The notes under the pieces: model-generated
Told to the model about the DNA's origin: nothing
Seen by the model: only the letters and a program-made list of their open reading frames with translations
Database searches by the model: none
Assembly: GCF_900105625.1 (NCBI RefSeq)
Contig: NZ_FNSD01000002.1
Coordinates: 1-64,000, forward strand
From: Terriglobus roseus
Lineage (GTDB): Bacteria; Acidobacteriota; Terriglobia; Terriglobales; Acidobacteriaceae
Direction of reading: 5' to 3'
Length of the DNA stretch: 64,000 nucleotides
Translations under genes and position numbers: made by a program
Shown: positions 1 to 7,740 of the stretch, in pieces
Numbering within the stretch: the stretch's first letter is position 1
Layout of the letters: each line of letters starts with the position of its first letter

Positions 1-892
1 CAGCCATGACGCGGCCAAACACGCCCACCTTGAAAAAGCTGATGAACTTTTCTTGTTGTGAAATCTCGGCGCGTACCTTTGCCGCAGACTTCGGCCTCCA
101 GGTCGTGCAAAGGACGCTATCGCAGTCCAGCGTCATCAAACCCGCAAACTGGCATGGCCGCGAGACCTCCGGCGTGTTCATCAGGGAGAACATCTGGACG
201 TAGCGCTTCCCTACCCGCAGGTGGTCGCCCTCGATGGCGACGGGGCTTTGTACGATCTGGCGATCCAGTCCCGCATCGGTCTTGAGCTTGGCGTGGTCGG
301 CCCACGGCTCAAGATTGAAGAGGTAGGCGAATAATGGAAAAGCTTCGGCCTTGTCCAGTACGCGAAGGCCGATCACGGATGCCAACTGCGTTTCAAGGAT
401 GCTGGCAGTCTTGCGCAGCATCGCAAGACGACGAGTGTTGTCGGCCTCGGCATCCTTGGGCTTGCGGTTCAGAGGGTTCGTTTCCGATGGCTCAAAAGTG
501 ATGCACCAGAAGAGATCGATGCGCCGGAATCCTGCGTTGGCGTTTAGATACTCAAGCCGGTCATTCACAAACGAGTCGAGAACAGGATCGCCGTAGGTTT
601 CTTTGCGCGGGATCTCATAACCGGAGAGCACACGGCTGTACTGGTAGAGGCAAGCGCCTTCAGGCAGGCCACGCAACGCGCCTTCAATGGCGCGGGTGCG
701 GACTTCGAGTTCCTGGTCGGTAAGGCTTTCTTCGTCGATGCCCGTTAGGGAGGCGAGAATGCCATAGCCACCATTCTTCAAGGCGAAGATCGTTGGGGAG
801 ACCCAACGGGATAGCGGGATGATGCTCGACGCCGCGCCAGCTTTCGCGTACCACGGCAACAAACGGGACTGCTCAGAACTTGCGCGGGTCAT
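1..892 (-). CDS. VirB4/TrbE-family T4SS ATPase, N-terminal part (cut by window edge)
   Basis: The reading frame starts at the ATG complementary to 890-892 and stays open to base 1, giving about 297 residues with the C-terminus outside the window. The start (MTRASSEQSRLLPWY...) overlaps the end of the VirB3 gene by 20 bp, the usual coupled virB3-virB4 arrangement. VirB4 proteins are the large conserved ATPases that energise conjugative pilus assembly and substrate transfer at the inner membrane. The part seen is the non-ATPase N-terminal domain, so Walker motifs are not expected here. The call rests on length, position after VirB2/VirB3 and family-like text such as the YGDPVLDSFVNDRLEYLN stretch. 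Confidence 0.82.
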   Translation of the reverse strand, partial: MTRASSEQSRLLPWYAKAGAASSIIPLSRWVSPTIFALKNGGYGILASLTGIDEESLTDQELEVRTRAIEGALRGLPEGACLYQYSRVLSGYEIPRKETYGDPVLDSFVNDRLEYLNANAGFRRIDLFWCITFEPSETNPLNRKPKDAEADNTRRLAMLRKTASILETQLASVIGLRVLDKAEAFPLFAYLFNLEPWADHAKLKTDAGLDRQIVQSPVAIEGDHLRVGKRYVQMFSLMNTPEVSRPCQFAGLMTLDCDSVLCTTWRPKSAAKVRAEISQQEKFISFFKVGVFGRVMA

Positions 893-1145
893 AGTAGCTC
901 TTCTGCTGGAGGCTGTGCCCCCAAAGCTGGAACATCTTGGGGTGTTTGCGGACAACGAGCCATGCCGCTGTGACTAAAAGCGGAAAGCTCGCCAGGGCCA
1001 ACATGCGAAAGCCGACGAGGAACACCGTGATCGACACAAAGACGATCACCATCCACGTTCCGAGTTCCAAGCCAAGCTTGGTTCTGGACCGGTTTAATGC
1101 TCCGTTGATGGGTTGCGGTGTTCCTCGCTTGCGCATGACTAGCAA
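873..1145 (-). CDS. VirB3/TrbD-family T4SS inner-membrane protein
   Basis: The product is a 90-residue protein with two adjacent hydrophobic segments (about residues 28-65) and a C-terminus ending YYDPRKF, typical of VirB3/TrbD. VirB3 is a small inner-membrane component that works with VirB4 during pilus biogenesis. The gene sits 3 bp downstream of VirB2 and overlaps the start of VirB4, so the three are translated as one operon from the promoter near 1712-1740. The ATG gives the conventional VirB3 length. Confidence 0.82.
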   Translation of the reverse strand: MLVMRKRGTPQPINGALNRSRTKLGLELGTWMVIVFVSITVFLVGFRMLALASFPLLVTAAWLVVRKHPKMFQLWGHSLQQKSYYDPRKF

Positions 1146-1148
1146 CTC

Positions 1149-1532
1149 CTACTGCGTGACCGACTGGCCGGTGAGAGAAGAAATCCAACCGGCGCCCCAG
1201 CCGAGCACACCGGCACCAAAGAGAGCACCGAAGAGGGCCGGAATAGCTTCCTGGAAGCGGCCGCCCATCATGCGAATGCCCGCGAAAATGAGGCTGCCGA
1301 GACAGATCACGGCTCCTGCGTATTCAGCGAATGTTTTGAAGGTGTTCATCACGTTGGTCGCTCCGCTCATGTCGATACTTCCGCCCTGAGCGTGAGCGAT
1401 GTTGGAAATCGTCAGAGCAATGAAGAGAGGGGCTGCGGTGCGTGCGGCAAGTGCGGCCTGTTGCTTTACCTGCTGGCGGGTGACGGTGAGGCTGCGAAGA
1501 CGGGCGAAGCGAGAGTGAAGGGCGTTGTTCAC
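1149..1532 (-). CDS. VirB2/TrbC-family pilin precursor
   Basis: I place the start at the GTG complementary to 1530-1532, preceded by a clear GCAGGAGA ribosome-binding site; a longer frame to 1655 has no such support. The 127-residue product has a long signal peptide ending in ALTISNIAHA, then a small pilin core with two hydrophobic helices (AEYAGAVICLGSLIFAGIRMM and a Gly/Ala-rich segment). That is the layout of VirB2/TrbC major pilins, which are cleaved and assembled into the conjugative pilus. It is the first gene of the leftward T4SS operon. Confidence 0.85.
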   Translation of the reverse strand: MNNALHSRFARLRSLTVTRQQVKQQAALAARTAAPLFIALTISNIAHAQGGSIDMSGATNVMNTFKTFAEYAGAVICLGSLIFAGIRMMGGRFQEAIPALFGALFGAGVLGWGAGWISSLTGQSVTQ

Positions 1533-1664
1533 GAAATTCTCCTGCGAGGGTTGAAGTGAATGGTTTGCTCTGTCTGGAGAGCCTTCAAGGCGTTGGGTAC
1601 TTCTCCTCCTTTCAATTAGGTTTTGCGGCCACAAGCGGAACGCCACGCGGGCCAATCCGCCGCC

Positions 1665-1771
1665 GTGTACACGTTGTTGTGTTACCGCAAACTTGTGTAC
1701 ATCTCGAACCGTTTATAGACCAACCGCCCACCACTGTCAACACAATGTAGATACTCACATTTCTGTGTACA
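1665..1771. promoter_or_regulatory. Three TGTGTACA-type boxes around the T4SS promoter
   Basis: The palindrome GTGTACAC lies at 1665-1672 and TGTGTACA at 1694-1701 and 1764-1771. They bracket the TTGACA/TATAAA promoter: one upstream of -35, one at about +1 and one in the leader. The divergent gene at 1903 encodes a small XRE repressor, so I infer these are its operators. A short inverted repeat GACAC/GTGTC follows near 1773-1788. Confidence 0.45.
1712..1740 (-). promoter_or_regulatory. Strong sigma-70-type promoter for the T4SS operon
   Basis: On the minus strand TTGACA (complement of 1735-1740) is followed by a 17-bp spacer and TATAAA (complement of 1712-1717), a near-consensus promoter. 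It points at VirB2, whose start lies about 170 nt downstream, leaving a long leader. No other minus-strand gene intervenes. Confidence 0.75.
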
Positions 1772-1902
1772 AGACACGAAGAAGTGTCACCACATTTGTG
1801 TGTGTGCGTTTGCGGTTGCTAAGATTCGTCAGGAGTCGCTAGGCTGTAAGGGCTTCAGGGGCTTCTGCACTTCTCAACGCGAGGTCCAGGTTCATCGATT
1901 CC

Positions 1903-2181
1903 ATGCTCCGGTACGACTACAAAGAGTTTTCAGCGGCATTCGGTAAGAAGGTCAAAGAACTGCGCAAGGCGCGCGGGCTGACTTTGCGCGCAATGATCGT
2001 TGAACATGGTTTTCATTTGACCCAGTTCCAGCGAATAGAAAAGGGCGAGGGTGTGTCAGTGCCGACACTTTTGCGCATAGCCGAGGTGTTCCAAATGCCC
2101 CTTGAAAAACTCGTCGCAGGCCTTGGTTTAGTTGAAGATTCTGACTCACGTCCGAAGATTTCAAAGGGTGCAAAGAAGTAG
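1903..2181 (+). CDS. XRE-family helix-turn-helix transcriptional regulator
   Basis: The 92-residue protein consists of an HTH_3/Cro-C1 domain. Residues about 10-65 carry the pattern KKVKELRKARGLTLRAM...HLTQFQRIEKGEGVSVPTLLRIAEVF, and a short charged tail follows. Such proteins are DNA-binding repressors or activators. It is divergent from the T4SS operon across a 370-bp intergenic region holding the T4SS promoter and TGTGTACA boxes, so control of conjugation genes is the simplest inference. It could instead regulate the downstream sigma factor operon. Confidence 0.8.
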   Translation: MLRYDYKEFSAAFGKKVKELRKARGLTLRAMIVEHGFHLTQFQRIEKGEGVSVPTLLRIAEVFQMPLEKLVAGLGLVEDSDSRPKISKGAKK

Positions 2182-2227
2182 CTCCTTCGACCGCAACAGT
2201 GTCGGAGTAGTAAAGTTGCATCTATCC

Positions 2228-2260
2228 TCTTAGCGGGTTGAGAGGGCCTTTTTTTGACAC
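2228..2260. promoter_or_regulatory. Conserved intergenic element, copy 1 of 3
   Basis: This element reads CTCTTAGCGGGTTGAGAGGG followed by a T-tract and TTGACAC. Two further copies lie at 9501-9533 (before the initiator gene) and 14496-14531 (before ssb). The common pattern on the + strand is YCTTAG(C/G)G..GTTGARA, about 8 bp, TTTTNTGACAC. Here it lies between the XRE gene and the sigma factor gene. Function is unknown; a shared promoter or operator is the best guess. Confidence 0.5.
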
Positions 2261-2294
2261 CGTTCGTCGTGTTTATTTTCTGAGTAAACGAACA

Positions 2295-2882
2295 ATGACT
2301 GAACCCATGAACCGGATGACCCTACATCTCGTGAATGCCGATGGGAGCGCGGTTAGCGCAGAGATTGAGAACGCTGTTAAACGAGCCTTCGTCTGGGTGA
2401 TCCGAGATTACCCACATGTTGATTCCGCTCTGGTTGCGAACTGGGCTGAAGACGTGGCTGCCGCGATGCAGTGCCGTGCAGACGAAATATCCTCCCCTAT
2501 CCGTTATGCGCAGGCCGCCCTTAAAGGGAAAGTGCATGATTGGCTTCGAAGTGCGACAGCAAGAGAAGAGGTTGTGGGTATTGGCTTTGACCTGGAGAGG
2601 TTGGCTGGCACGAGCGGGTCATTTGAAAAATCGGTCGAACGCCACATACTGTTCCAGCAACTAAAAGAAGTATTGAATGAGCGGGATCGGATGATTCTGT
2701 ATCTTCTCCTCGAAGACAAAACGAGCCCCAAAGATGTTGCGGCTGTACTGAACACTTCCTACCCTGCTGCGGCGCAAGCCATAAAGAGGGTCAAAGACCG
2801 AATTGCGAACACGTTGCGTGGCCCCCGGAAGAACGATGGAGAGGGCCGCCTCCCATCGCAATTTTGCGAGACGAAAGGGTAA
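2295..2882 (+). CDS. Sigma-70-family (ECF-like) RNA polymerase sigma factor
   Basis: The product is about 195 residues from ATG 2295; an upstream TTG at 2238 would begin inside the conserved element and is less likely. The C-terminal third (LFQQLKEVLNERDRMILYLLLEDKTSPKDVAAVLN...QAIKRVKDRI) has the look of a sigma region-4 helix-turn-helix, and the middle resembles region 2. ECF-type factors redirect RNA polymerase to a small regulon and are held inactive by an anti-sigma protein, which is exactly what the next gene encodes 3 bp downstream. The target promoters are not evident. No strong ribosome-binding site is visible at either start. Confidence 0.7.
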   Translation: MTEPMNRMTLHLVNADGSAVSAEIENAVKRAFVWVIRDYPHVDSALVANWAEDVAAAMQCRADEISSPIRYAQAALKGKVHDWLRSATAREEVVGIGFDLERLAGTSGSFEKSVERHILFQQLKEVLNERDRMILYLLLEDKTSPKDVAAVLNTSYPAAAQAIKRVKDRIANTLRGPRKNDGEGRLPSQFCETKG

Positions 2883-2885
2883 GCC

Positions 2886-3629
2886 TTGAACCCGGATCTG
2901 ATGAAGGATTTCCTTCTTGAGACTTTCCCGAACCCAGACAGAAAAGGCTGTCCGGATGAAAAGACGATCCAGGCAATCGCTGAAGATCGTGCGCCGCTGA
3001 CCGAAGCGGTCGGTATGCATATCGGTTCTTGCTCTGAGTGCTATGCGGAGTACAGGAACTTCCGGAAGGACTGGGAGGAAAGCGTTGATGAGACACCGGC
3101 TCCGCTGAAGCCGGTAGAGATTCCACGAATCACGGTGGCTCCTCAGCGAGCACATTCGCGTCTCGTCGCTATGGGAATCGCCGCCTCCCTGCTTGTAATC
3201 TGCTCGGGCGGCTACGTTCTTTACAGGGGCTCTAATCAAACAGAACAGGTAGCAATGACTGCTCATTCCAGTGATTCGCAGCCGGTATCCGCTCGTGTCG
3301 ATCTTTTCGAGAGCGGAACATTGCGCGGCGGCGACGAAGAATCGCTCACGCCTTTGAACCAAGTCACCCTGCCGGCTTCTGTCGTTCATCTCTCTGTCGT
3401 ACTTCCGCGATTCAGTGACAAAGGCACCTACAGGCTGAACGTTTCGACGGATAAACAGGGGAAAAACGTAATTGCCAGTGGAACAGGCGAAGCGGTGCAG
3501 AGTGATGGTGAAAAGATCACTCTGCCGGTGACGCTTGATCTGCGAGACGCCAAAGCAGGAGCGTATTTCTTGGCTACTGTGCGTGGAACTGACAACGGAA
3601 CGTATTACTACCCGCTTCAAATTAGGTGA
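2886..3629 (+). CDS. Membrane anti-sigma factor with zinc-binding (ZAS/zf-HC2) motif
   Basis: The frame opens with TTG at 2886, directly after the sigma factor, and yields 247 residues. The N-terminal region has the anti-sigma zinc motif H-x3-C-x2-C (HIGSCSECYAEY, about residues 44-55). One transmembrane segment follows (LVAMGIAASLLVICSGGYVLY, about residues 92-112), and the extracytoplasmic part has an Ig-like beta-rich ending. Such proteins bind and sequester their cognate sigma factor at the membrane and release it after proteolysis or conformational change. The stop overlaps the GTG of the peptidase gene (GTGA), so expression is coupled. Confidence 0.78.
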   Translation: MNPDLMKDFLLETFPNPDRKGCPDEKTIQAIAEDRAPLTEAVGMHIGSCSECYAEYRNFRKDWEESVDETPAPLKPVEIPRITVAPQRAHSRLVAMGIAASLLVICSGGYVLYRGSNQTEQVAMTAHSSDSQPVSARVDLFESGTLRGGDEESLTPLNQVTLPASVVHLSVVLPRFSDKGTYRLNVSTDKQGKNVIASGTGEAVQSDGEKITLPVTLDLRDAKAGAYFLATVRGTDNGTYYYPLQIR

Positions 3630-4891
3630 CGATGACGAAGACGAACACCCTGCTCCCCGAAGTAAAGCGCGATGTTCTCAAGAATGTCCTGAAGACTCTG
3701 GAAAACAAGTTCTACAAGCCTGAATTGCTTGGCGCTACGTGGCAGGATGCCGTCTCAACTCATCGTGGGTCGATTGAAGATGCCCCGACGACTGATGCCT
3801 TCGAGTCGGAGGTCTCAAATCTACTTCAAACACTCAAAACCTCTCATCTGGGCTTTTTTCACGGGGACGCGCGTAGAGCGTCTAGCCGCGCTGCTCTAAG
3901 CGCGACGTACCTGTTAACGGACACCGGCACGCACGGGCAACGGTGGGTCTTCCAGGATGTCCATGAAGGCGGCGCTGCTGCCACCGCTCGGATCAAACCG
4001 GGAGACATACTTCTGGCCGTGGACGGTCGTGACATCGCCCCACCTGAACACCCGGTCTTTCCGATGGGTAAGACATCGGAACTGGTTGTTGTTGGAAGTG
4101 ACAGTGCAAAGCGAACGGTGAGCGTGACAGTGGCCAGACCAAAGGGTAAGAAGCTCCAATATGTTGAGCCGACCCTCGTTATAGCGAAGACACCAGCCCT
4201 AAACATTGGCTATCTGAAGGTCGCCATGTTTCCAGGCATGGTCGGAGTTGACATCGCAAATGCCATGTCGGCGGCGATCAGAGATTTAGGGGCTATCAAG
4301 GGCTTGATAGTTGATCTACGCGGAAATACTGGCGGGGGAGCTGGCTCGCTCAGGCTCATGAGCCTTCTGACAGATGGCAAGATTCCGGTGGGCTTCGCCG
4401 CTGACAAGAAGTGGGCCGAAAAAGATCTTTCCGGCTTGAAAGGATCATTTCCCCGCTTCGACAGCATCCCCGAGAAATCGCAATTCCTATGGCTTCTCGC
4501 TCTACGCTTCCTGCCTACTCTCATCACCAAGTCACCTGTCGTTCTTGAAACGGAAGGCCTTGGTGCTAAGCCGTATCACGGAAGGGTGGTTCTCCTAGTG
4601 AATCGCCACACTGCCAGTGCTGCTGAGATGGTCACGATATTCGCCAAGGAAAACCACTTGGCGACTATCGTTGGAGAACCAACCGCGGGCCGTCTGCTGT
4701 CTGCCACATCGGCGAAGGTAGGCCACGGCTTCCGTTTGGCTCTCCCAACCGGGGCGTACTACACATGGAACGGGACCGCTCTGGAGGGAAGTCCGATCGA
4801 ACCTGACTACCTTGAAGAGTTTGCCTGGGAAGAACGCCGTGACGGGGTGGATGCGCAGCTTGCTAAGGCAATTGAACTTCTAAACGTCTAG
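3626..4891 (+). CDS. S41-family (C-terminal-processing-like) peptidase with PDZ domain
   Basis: The 421-residue protein has a PDZ-like segment (about residues 100-175, PGDILLAVDGRDIAP) followed by an S41 core. The presumed nucleophile is Ser331 in HTASAAEM. Classic CtpA/Prc enzymes have a catalytic Lys 25 residues after the Ser; here that position is Arg356 (EPTAGRLL). The protein may therefore be inactive, or belong to the tricorn/IRBP-like S41 branch that does not use Lys. No signal peptide is visible, so it should be cytoplasmic. It is coupled by GTGA overlap to the anti-sigma gene and ends 4 bp from the convergent CHAT gene, suggesting a shared signalling or proteolysis role. Confidence 0.82.
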   Translation: MTMTKTNTLLPEVKRDVLKNVLKTLENKFYKPELLGATWQDAVSTHRGSIEDAPTTDAFESEVSNLLQTLKTSHLGFFHGDARRASSRAALSATYLLTDTGTHGQRWVFQDVHEGGAAATARIKPGDILLAVDGRDIAPPEHPVFPMGKTSELVVVGSDSAKRTVSVTVARPKGKKLQYVEPTLVIAKTPALNIGYLKVAMFPGMVGVDIANAMSAAIRDLGAIKGLIVDLRGNTGGGAGSLRLMSLLTDGKIPVGFAADKKWAEKDLSGLKGSFPRFDSIPEKSQFLWLLALRFLPTLITKSPVVLETEGLGAKPYHGRVVLLVNRHTASAAEMVTIFAKENHLATIVGEPTAGRLLSATSAKVGHGFRLALPTGAYYTWNGTALEGSPIEPDYLEEFAWEERRDGVDAQLAKAIELLNV

Positions 4892-4902
4892 AAGTCTAGA
4901 TG
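4879..4902. repeat. Octad repeat array A (3 units)
   Basis: Three consecutive 8-mers TCTAAACG, TCTAGAAG and TCTAGATG cover the junction of the convergent S41 and CHAT genes. The sequence also forms a near-palindrome (AAACGTCTAGA / TCTAGATGTTT). It is the only array of this family outside the 9.5-14.5 kb maintenance region. Confidence 0.55.
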
Positions 4903-7490
4903 TTTCCATGCGCATCACCAACCACCTGAAAGCTTGCCCAGAAGTATGGGGGCAGGCCGCTATCGAGCAATTCCAGTTGAGCTGACCGGAGCGCATCGAC
5001 CTTTGGCGCTCCGGTTGCGAGCTTGCCGTAGAAGGCCGCCATCAGATGTTCCGTCGTGTGATCCTCAAGCTCCCATAGTGTTGAAACCACCGAGTCTGCC
5101 CCAGCTTCTATGAATGCGTTGACTAGGTTTGCCACTCCTACCTCGCCAACAGGGCCGACGCCGGTGTCACAGGCCGACAGAGTCACCAGCTTCACGTTGA
5201 GTTTCAGATCCCGGATCTCCCGGACTTGGAGTAATCCGTCATTCGTATGGTCAGGCTCCGGCGCAAAGGCCAGTGCTGAACGGTCCGGATAGTCCAAGTC
5301 TGCGTACCCATGAAGAGCTAGATGAACCACGTCAGTGCTTGTTGACGAAATTTCCTTGAACTTCGTCTCCGTTGCTGCGGACCCGAGAAGGATCGTCCCT
5401 GGCTGAGGAAGCTCTTGGCCGATGGTTTCGACTTCTTTTTGACTGTCGGGTAGAGGAACCAACTCGCTGCGAGTAGGCCCTAAGAAAGCTCTGACAACGG
5501 GATTTCTTTGCGAGCTCTGTTGAGTCCAGGCGGCAACACCCAGATAGGGCATATTCGTCGCTTCCCTGCCCTTCACTCTTTGTTCAAGCTGCTCATAAAC
5601 GGTGCTCGATGGTGCAACGGCGACTGTGTGCGTCTTGAGTACATATGTACCGCTTTCGTCAACCAAGGCCGAGAACGGTAGGAGATGCAATGAGCCATCC
5701 GGTATGACAACGAGATCGGTCTTAATGCTGTACTCCGGAATCGGCTTGAGCAGCTCGTTGAAGAGTTGCTGCCCCAGGGTGCGATCATCCTTGCGCCCGC
5801 GAATCTCCTTTCGATACCGAACTGCATCGGCTTCTATGACACTCTTTGCTGGCAACAGATACGGTGTGGCTGTGTTGCTAGTGATGACCAGCGCGTGTGA
5901 GGCAGGCTCTGCAAGCACGTATTCGATCACTACTGCCGATGGTTGCAGTGTTCTCTGGAGAGCAGTGAGCGTGACTGGGTGAGTCATGGCCTCCTGTGCG
6001 ATTGCGCTCGGACTGATTGCAAGCTCTGCGCTCCGAATGGAGTTCAGAATTGCTTCTCTTTTGCCAGGGTCGTCTGTTGCAATGAGCGAGATGTTGAGCG
6101 CTGTGAGCTTCTTCTCTTCCGGTGTTGGAATATGAGGGGGCTGTGAAGCGTGATGCTCAAGAGCTTCTGCCTCAACCCGGCCGCGAATGTGCTCCACCAC
6201 TTGTAGGGCTTCGTTGTAGCGATGCCTATTGGAAAGAAAAGTGAAGAACCCCGAGTAAACATCGCTCATTTCACTCAGCAGGTATCGCTGTGTATTCGTG
6301 GTGTCGGCGTGCGTGAGCATAATGTCGACCGACGCGATCGCTTCTCGGTAGAGGCTTTCGGCTTCGGTCGCCTTGCCCATCTTTTCTGTGATCTCTGCTT
6401 TGATCACGAGATTTCGCGGAACCAAGTACAACTCATCCGGGATATGAGTGTTTGCTTCGATGGCGCTGTTGATCGCAGCGAGCGCTTCGGTCAAGTCATC
6501 GGTACGTTCAAGCGCCTGGGCGAGCTTTCCGCCAGCATCCGTGATGTCGCGATAGTTGCTCGTTGCGATCCCTATCGATATGGCCCGTTTGTAATCGGCA
6601 ATTGCAGCTTTCCAGTTTCCCGTTTCTCCAAAGATTGAACCTCGCGAGATGAGCACCTGGGCCTTGTGTTCTTCGTAAGGGGTGTTCTCGATTCTTTCGA
6701 GAGAGGCGTTAGCCAAAGAAAGGGCATCGTGATAGTTCTTTAGCCCTGATAGAGCGTCGATCTTGGCGTAAATTGCGATTGTCGGATACGCAAGCGCTGG
6801 GTTTGAGTTTGCCAACTTGATCGCTTGGTCCAGAAAAGTCAAAGCTTCCTTGTAGTCATGCACCTGGACCAAGCCAGCCCCAAAAACGCTCGCGTATCTC
6901 ACCGTGGCTGCAGTGTCTCGCTCTACTTTGGAGAGTCCCCAAGCTCTGACAACTTGCTTCTTGGCTGTGGTCGTGTCGCCGAGCAAGAAGGCGGCAATTC
7001 CCTGCTCCCCGACCGCTCGCGTAGCAAGCTGTACCTGGCCCGTTTTTAGAGCGAGTTTCTGCACCTCTTGCCAAGTTGAACGCGCCGAGCCAGCGTCATA
7101 GTTGGTCTCCAACATCCCGCGAATTGTCAGAATGCGAAGATGAGTTTCGGGATTTTGAGCTTCAGGCCTTGCCAGGTCATCGGTAAGCTGCAAAATCTTG
7201 CCTTCTACGCTCCCGGTTTCATCTGCAGGAATCTGGCTGACGCGGGCATAGAGTGCAAGATCGAGCCTGTGTTCTCTCTGGAATGCTTCCTCGGCCTTTT
7301 TGTAAACAGGTTTTGCATCGGCCCAGCGATTTCCCCAGGCCAGAGTGTCAGCTCGGTCCAGCAGACCGGAGGCGGACTCCGGCGGCGCGGAACTGTGGTG
7401 TGGGGTGACGATGTATGCGTAGCCGCCTGCAAGTACGGCAATAACAACGCCGGAAACAACAAGTAGGTTTCTGGCCCAGGATCTCAGCAT
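4896..7490 (-). CDS. Membrane-anchored TPR-CHAT (caspase-HetF-like) protein
   Basis: The 864-residue protein has a positively charged N-terminus and one transmembrane helix (about residues 10-27). A long helical TPR region follows (about 40-430), and the C-terminal CHAT domain occupies about residues 610-864. The caspase-type dyad is present: His727 in VVHLALHGYAD and Cys774 in TLSACDTG. By the positive-inside rule the TPR and CHAT parts would lie outside the cytoplasm. CHAT proteins are cysteine-peptidase relatives used in programmed cell death and, as TPR-CHAT (Csx29), in type III-E CRISPR systems. It faces the sigma/anti-sigma/S41 operon tail to tail with 4 bp between, so a link with anti-sigma release is plausible but inferred. 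Confidence 0.88.
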   Translation of the reverse strand: MLRSWARNLLVVSGVVIAVLAGGYAYIVTPHHSSAPPESASGLLDRADTLAWGNRWADAKPVYKKAEEAFQREHRLDLALYARVSQIPADETGSVEGKILQLTDDLARPEAQNPETHLRILTIRGMLETNYDAGSARSTWQEVQKLALKTGQVQLATRAVGEQGIAAFLLGDTTTAKKQVVRAWGLSKVERDTAATVRYASVFGAGLVQVHDYKEALTFLDQAIKLANSNPALAYPTIAIYAKIDALSGLKNYHDALSLANASLERIENTPYEEHKAQVLISRGSIFGETGNWKAAIADYKRAISIGIATSNYRDITDAGGKLAQALERTDDLTEALAAINSAIEANTHIPDELYLVPRNLVIKAEITEKMGKATEAESLYREAIASVDIMLTHADTTNTQRYLLSEMSDVYSGFFTFLSNRHRYNEALQVVEHIRGRVEAEALEHHASQPPHIPTPEEKKLTALNISLIATDDPGKREAILNSIRSAELAISPSAIAQEAMTHPVTLTALQRTLQPSAVVIEYVLAEPASHALVITSNTATPYLLPAKSVIEADAVRYRKEIRGRKDDRTLGQQLFNELLKPIPEYSIKTDLVVIPDGSLHLLPFSALVDESGTYVLKTHTVAVAPSSTVYEQLEQRVKGREATNMPYLGVAAWTQQSSQRNPVVRAFLGPTRSELVPLPDSQKEVETIGQELPQPGTILLGSAATETKFKEISSTSTDVVHLALHGYADLDYPDRSALAFAPEPDHTNDGLLQVREIRDLKLNVKLVTLSACDTGVGPVGEVGVANLVNAFIEAGADSVVSTLWELEDHTTEHLMAAFYGKLATGAPKVDALRSAQLELLDSGLPPYFWASFQVVGDAHGNI

Positions 7491-7665
7491 GTTCTTGATG
7501 TTATGTTCCTGTTCACACTTTTGTGGGTATGAGAAATGTTGCAGCTCTTAGGACGCGCTGGCCCCCTCGGAGGATGCAGGAGGTCATTTTGAGGTCATCA
7601 GTCGCTCTGCGAGCCGCTCAGGGCTCATTGCGTGCCACTCTGAGGCGAGGTTGTAATAGGCTCGG

Positions 7666-7697
7666 GGCCTTCAGCGATTGATCAGAAGGCCGTTTTT
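7666..7697 (+). terminator. Rho-independent terminator-like hairpin
   Basis: GGCCTTC (7666-7672) pairs with GAAGGCC (7685-7691) around a 12-nt loop and is followed by GTTTTT. It acts on the + strand, where no annotated gene lies upstream; a 35-codon frame (7574-7681) ends inside the stem. A second GC hairpin (CCCGGC-GCCA-GCCGGG, about 7775-7790) follows. The rest of 7491-7740 shows no gene I can support. Confidence 0.5.
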
Positions 7698-7740
7698 GAT
7701 GTGTGGTTCTCGGCTCTGGAGCTTTTGCTTTGCGTTTTGA

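Noticed and set aside
2661-3620. Minus-strand frame of 319 codons
   Set aside because: It is antisense to the sigma and anti-sigma genes, has no family-like sequence, and the + strand genes have clear motifs.
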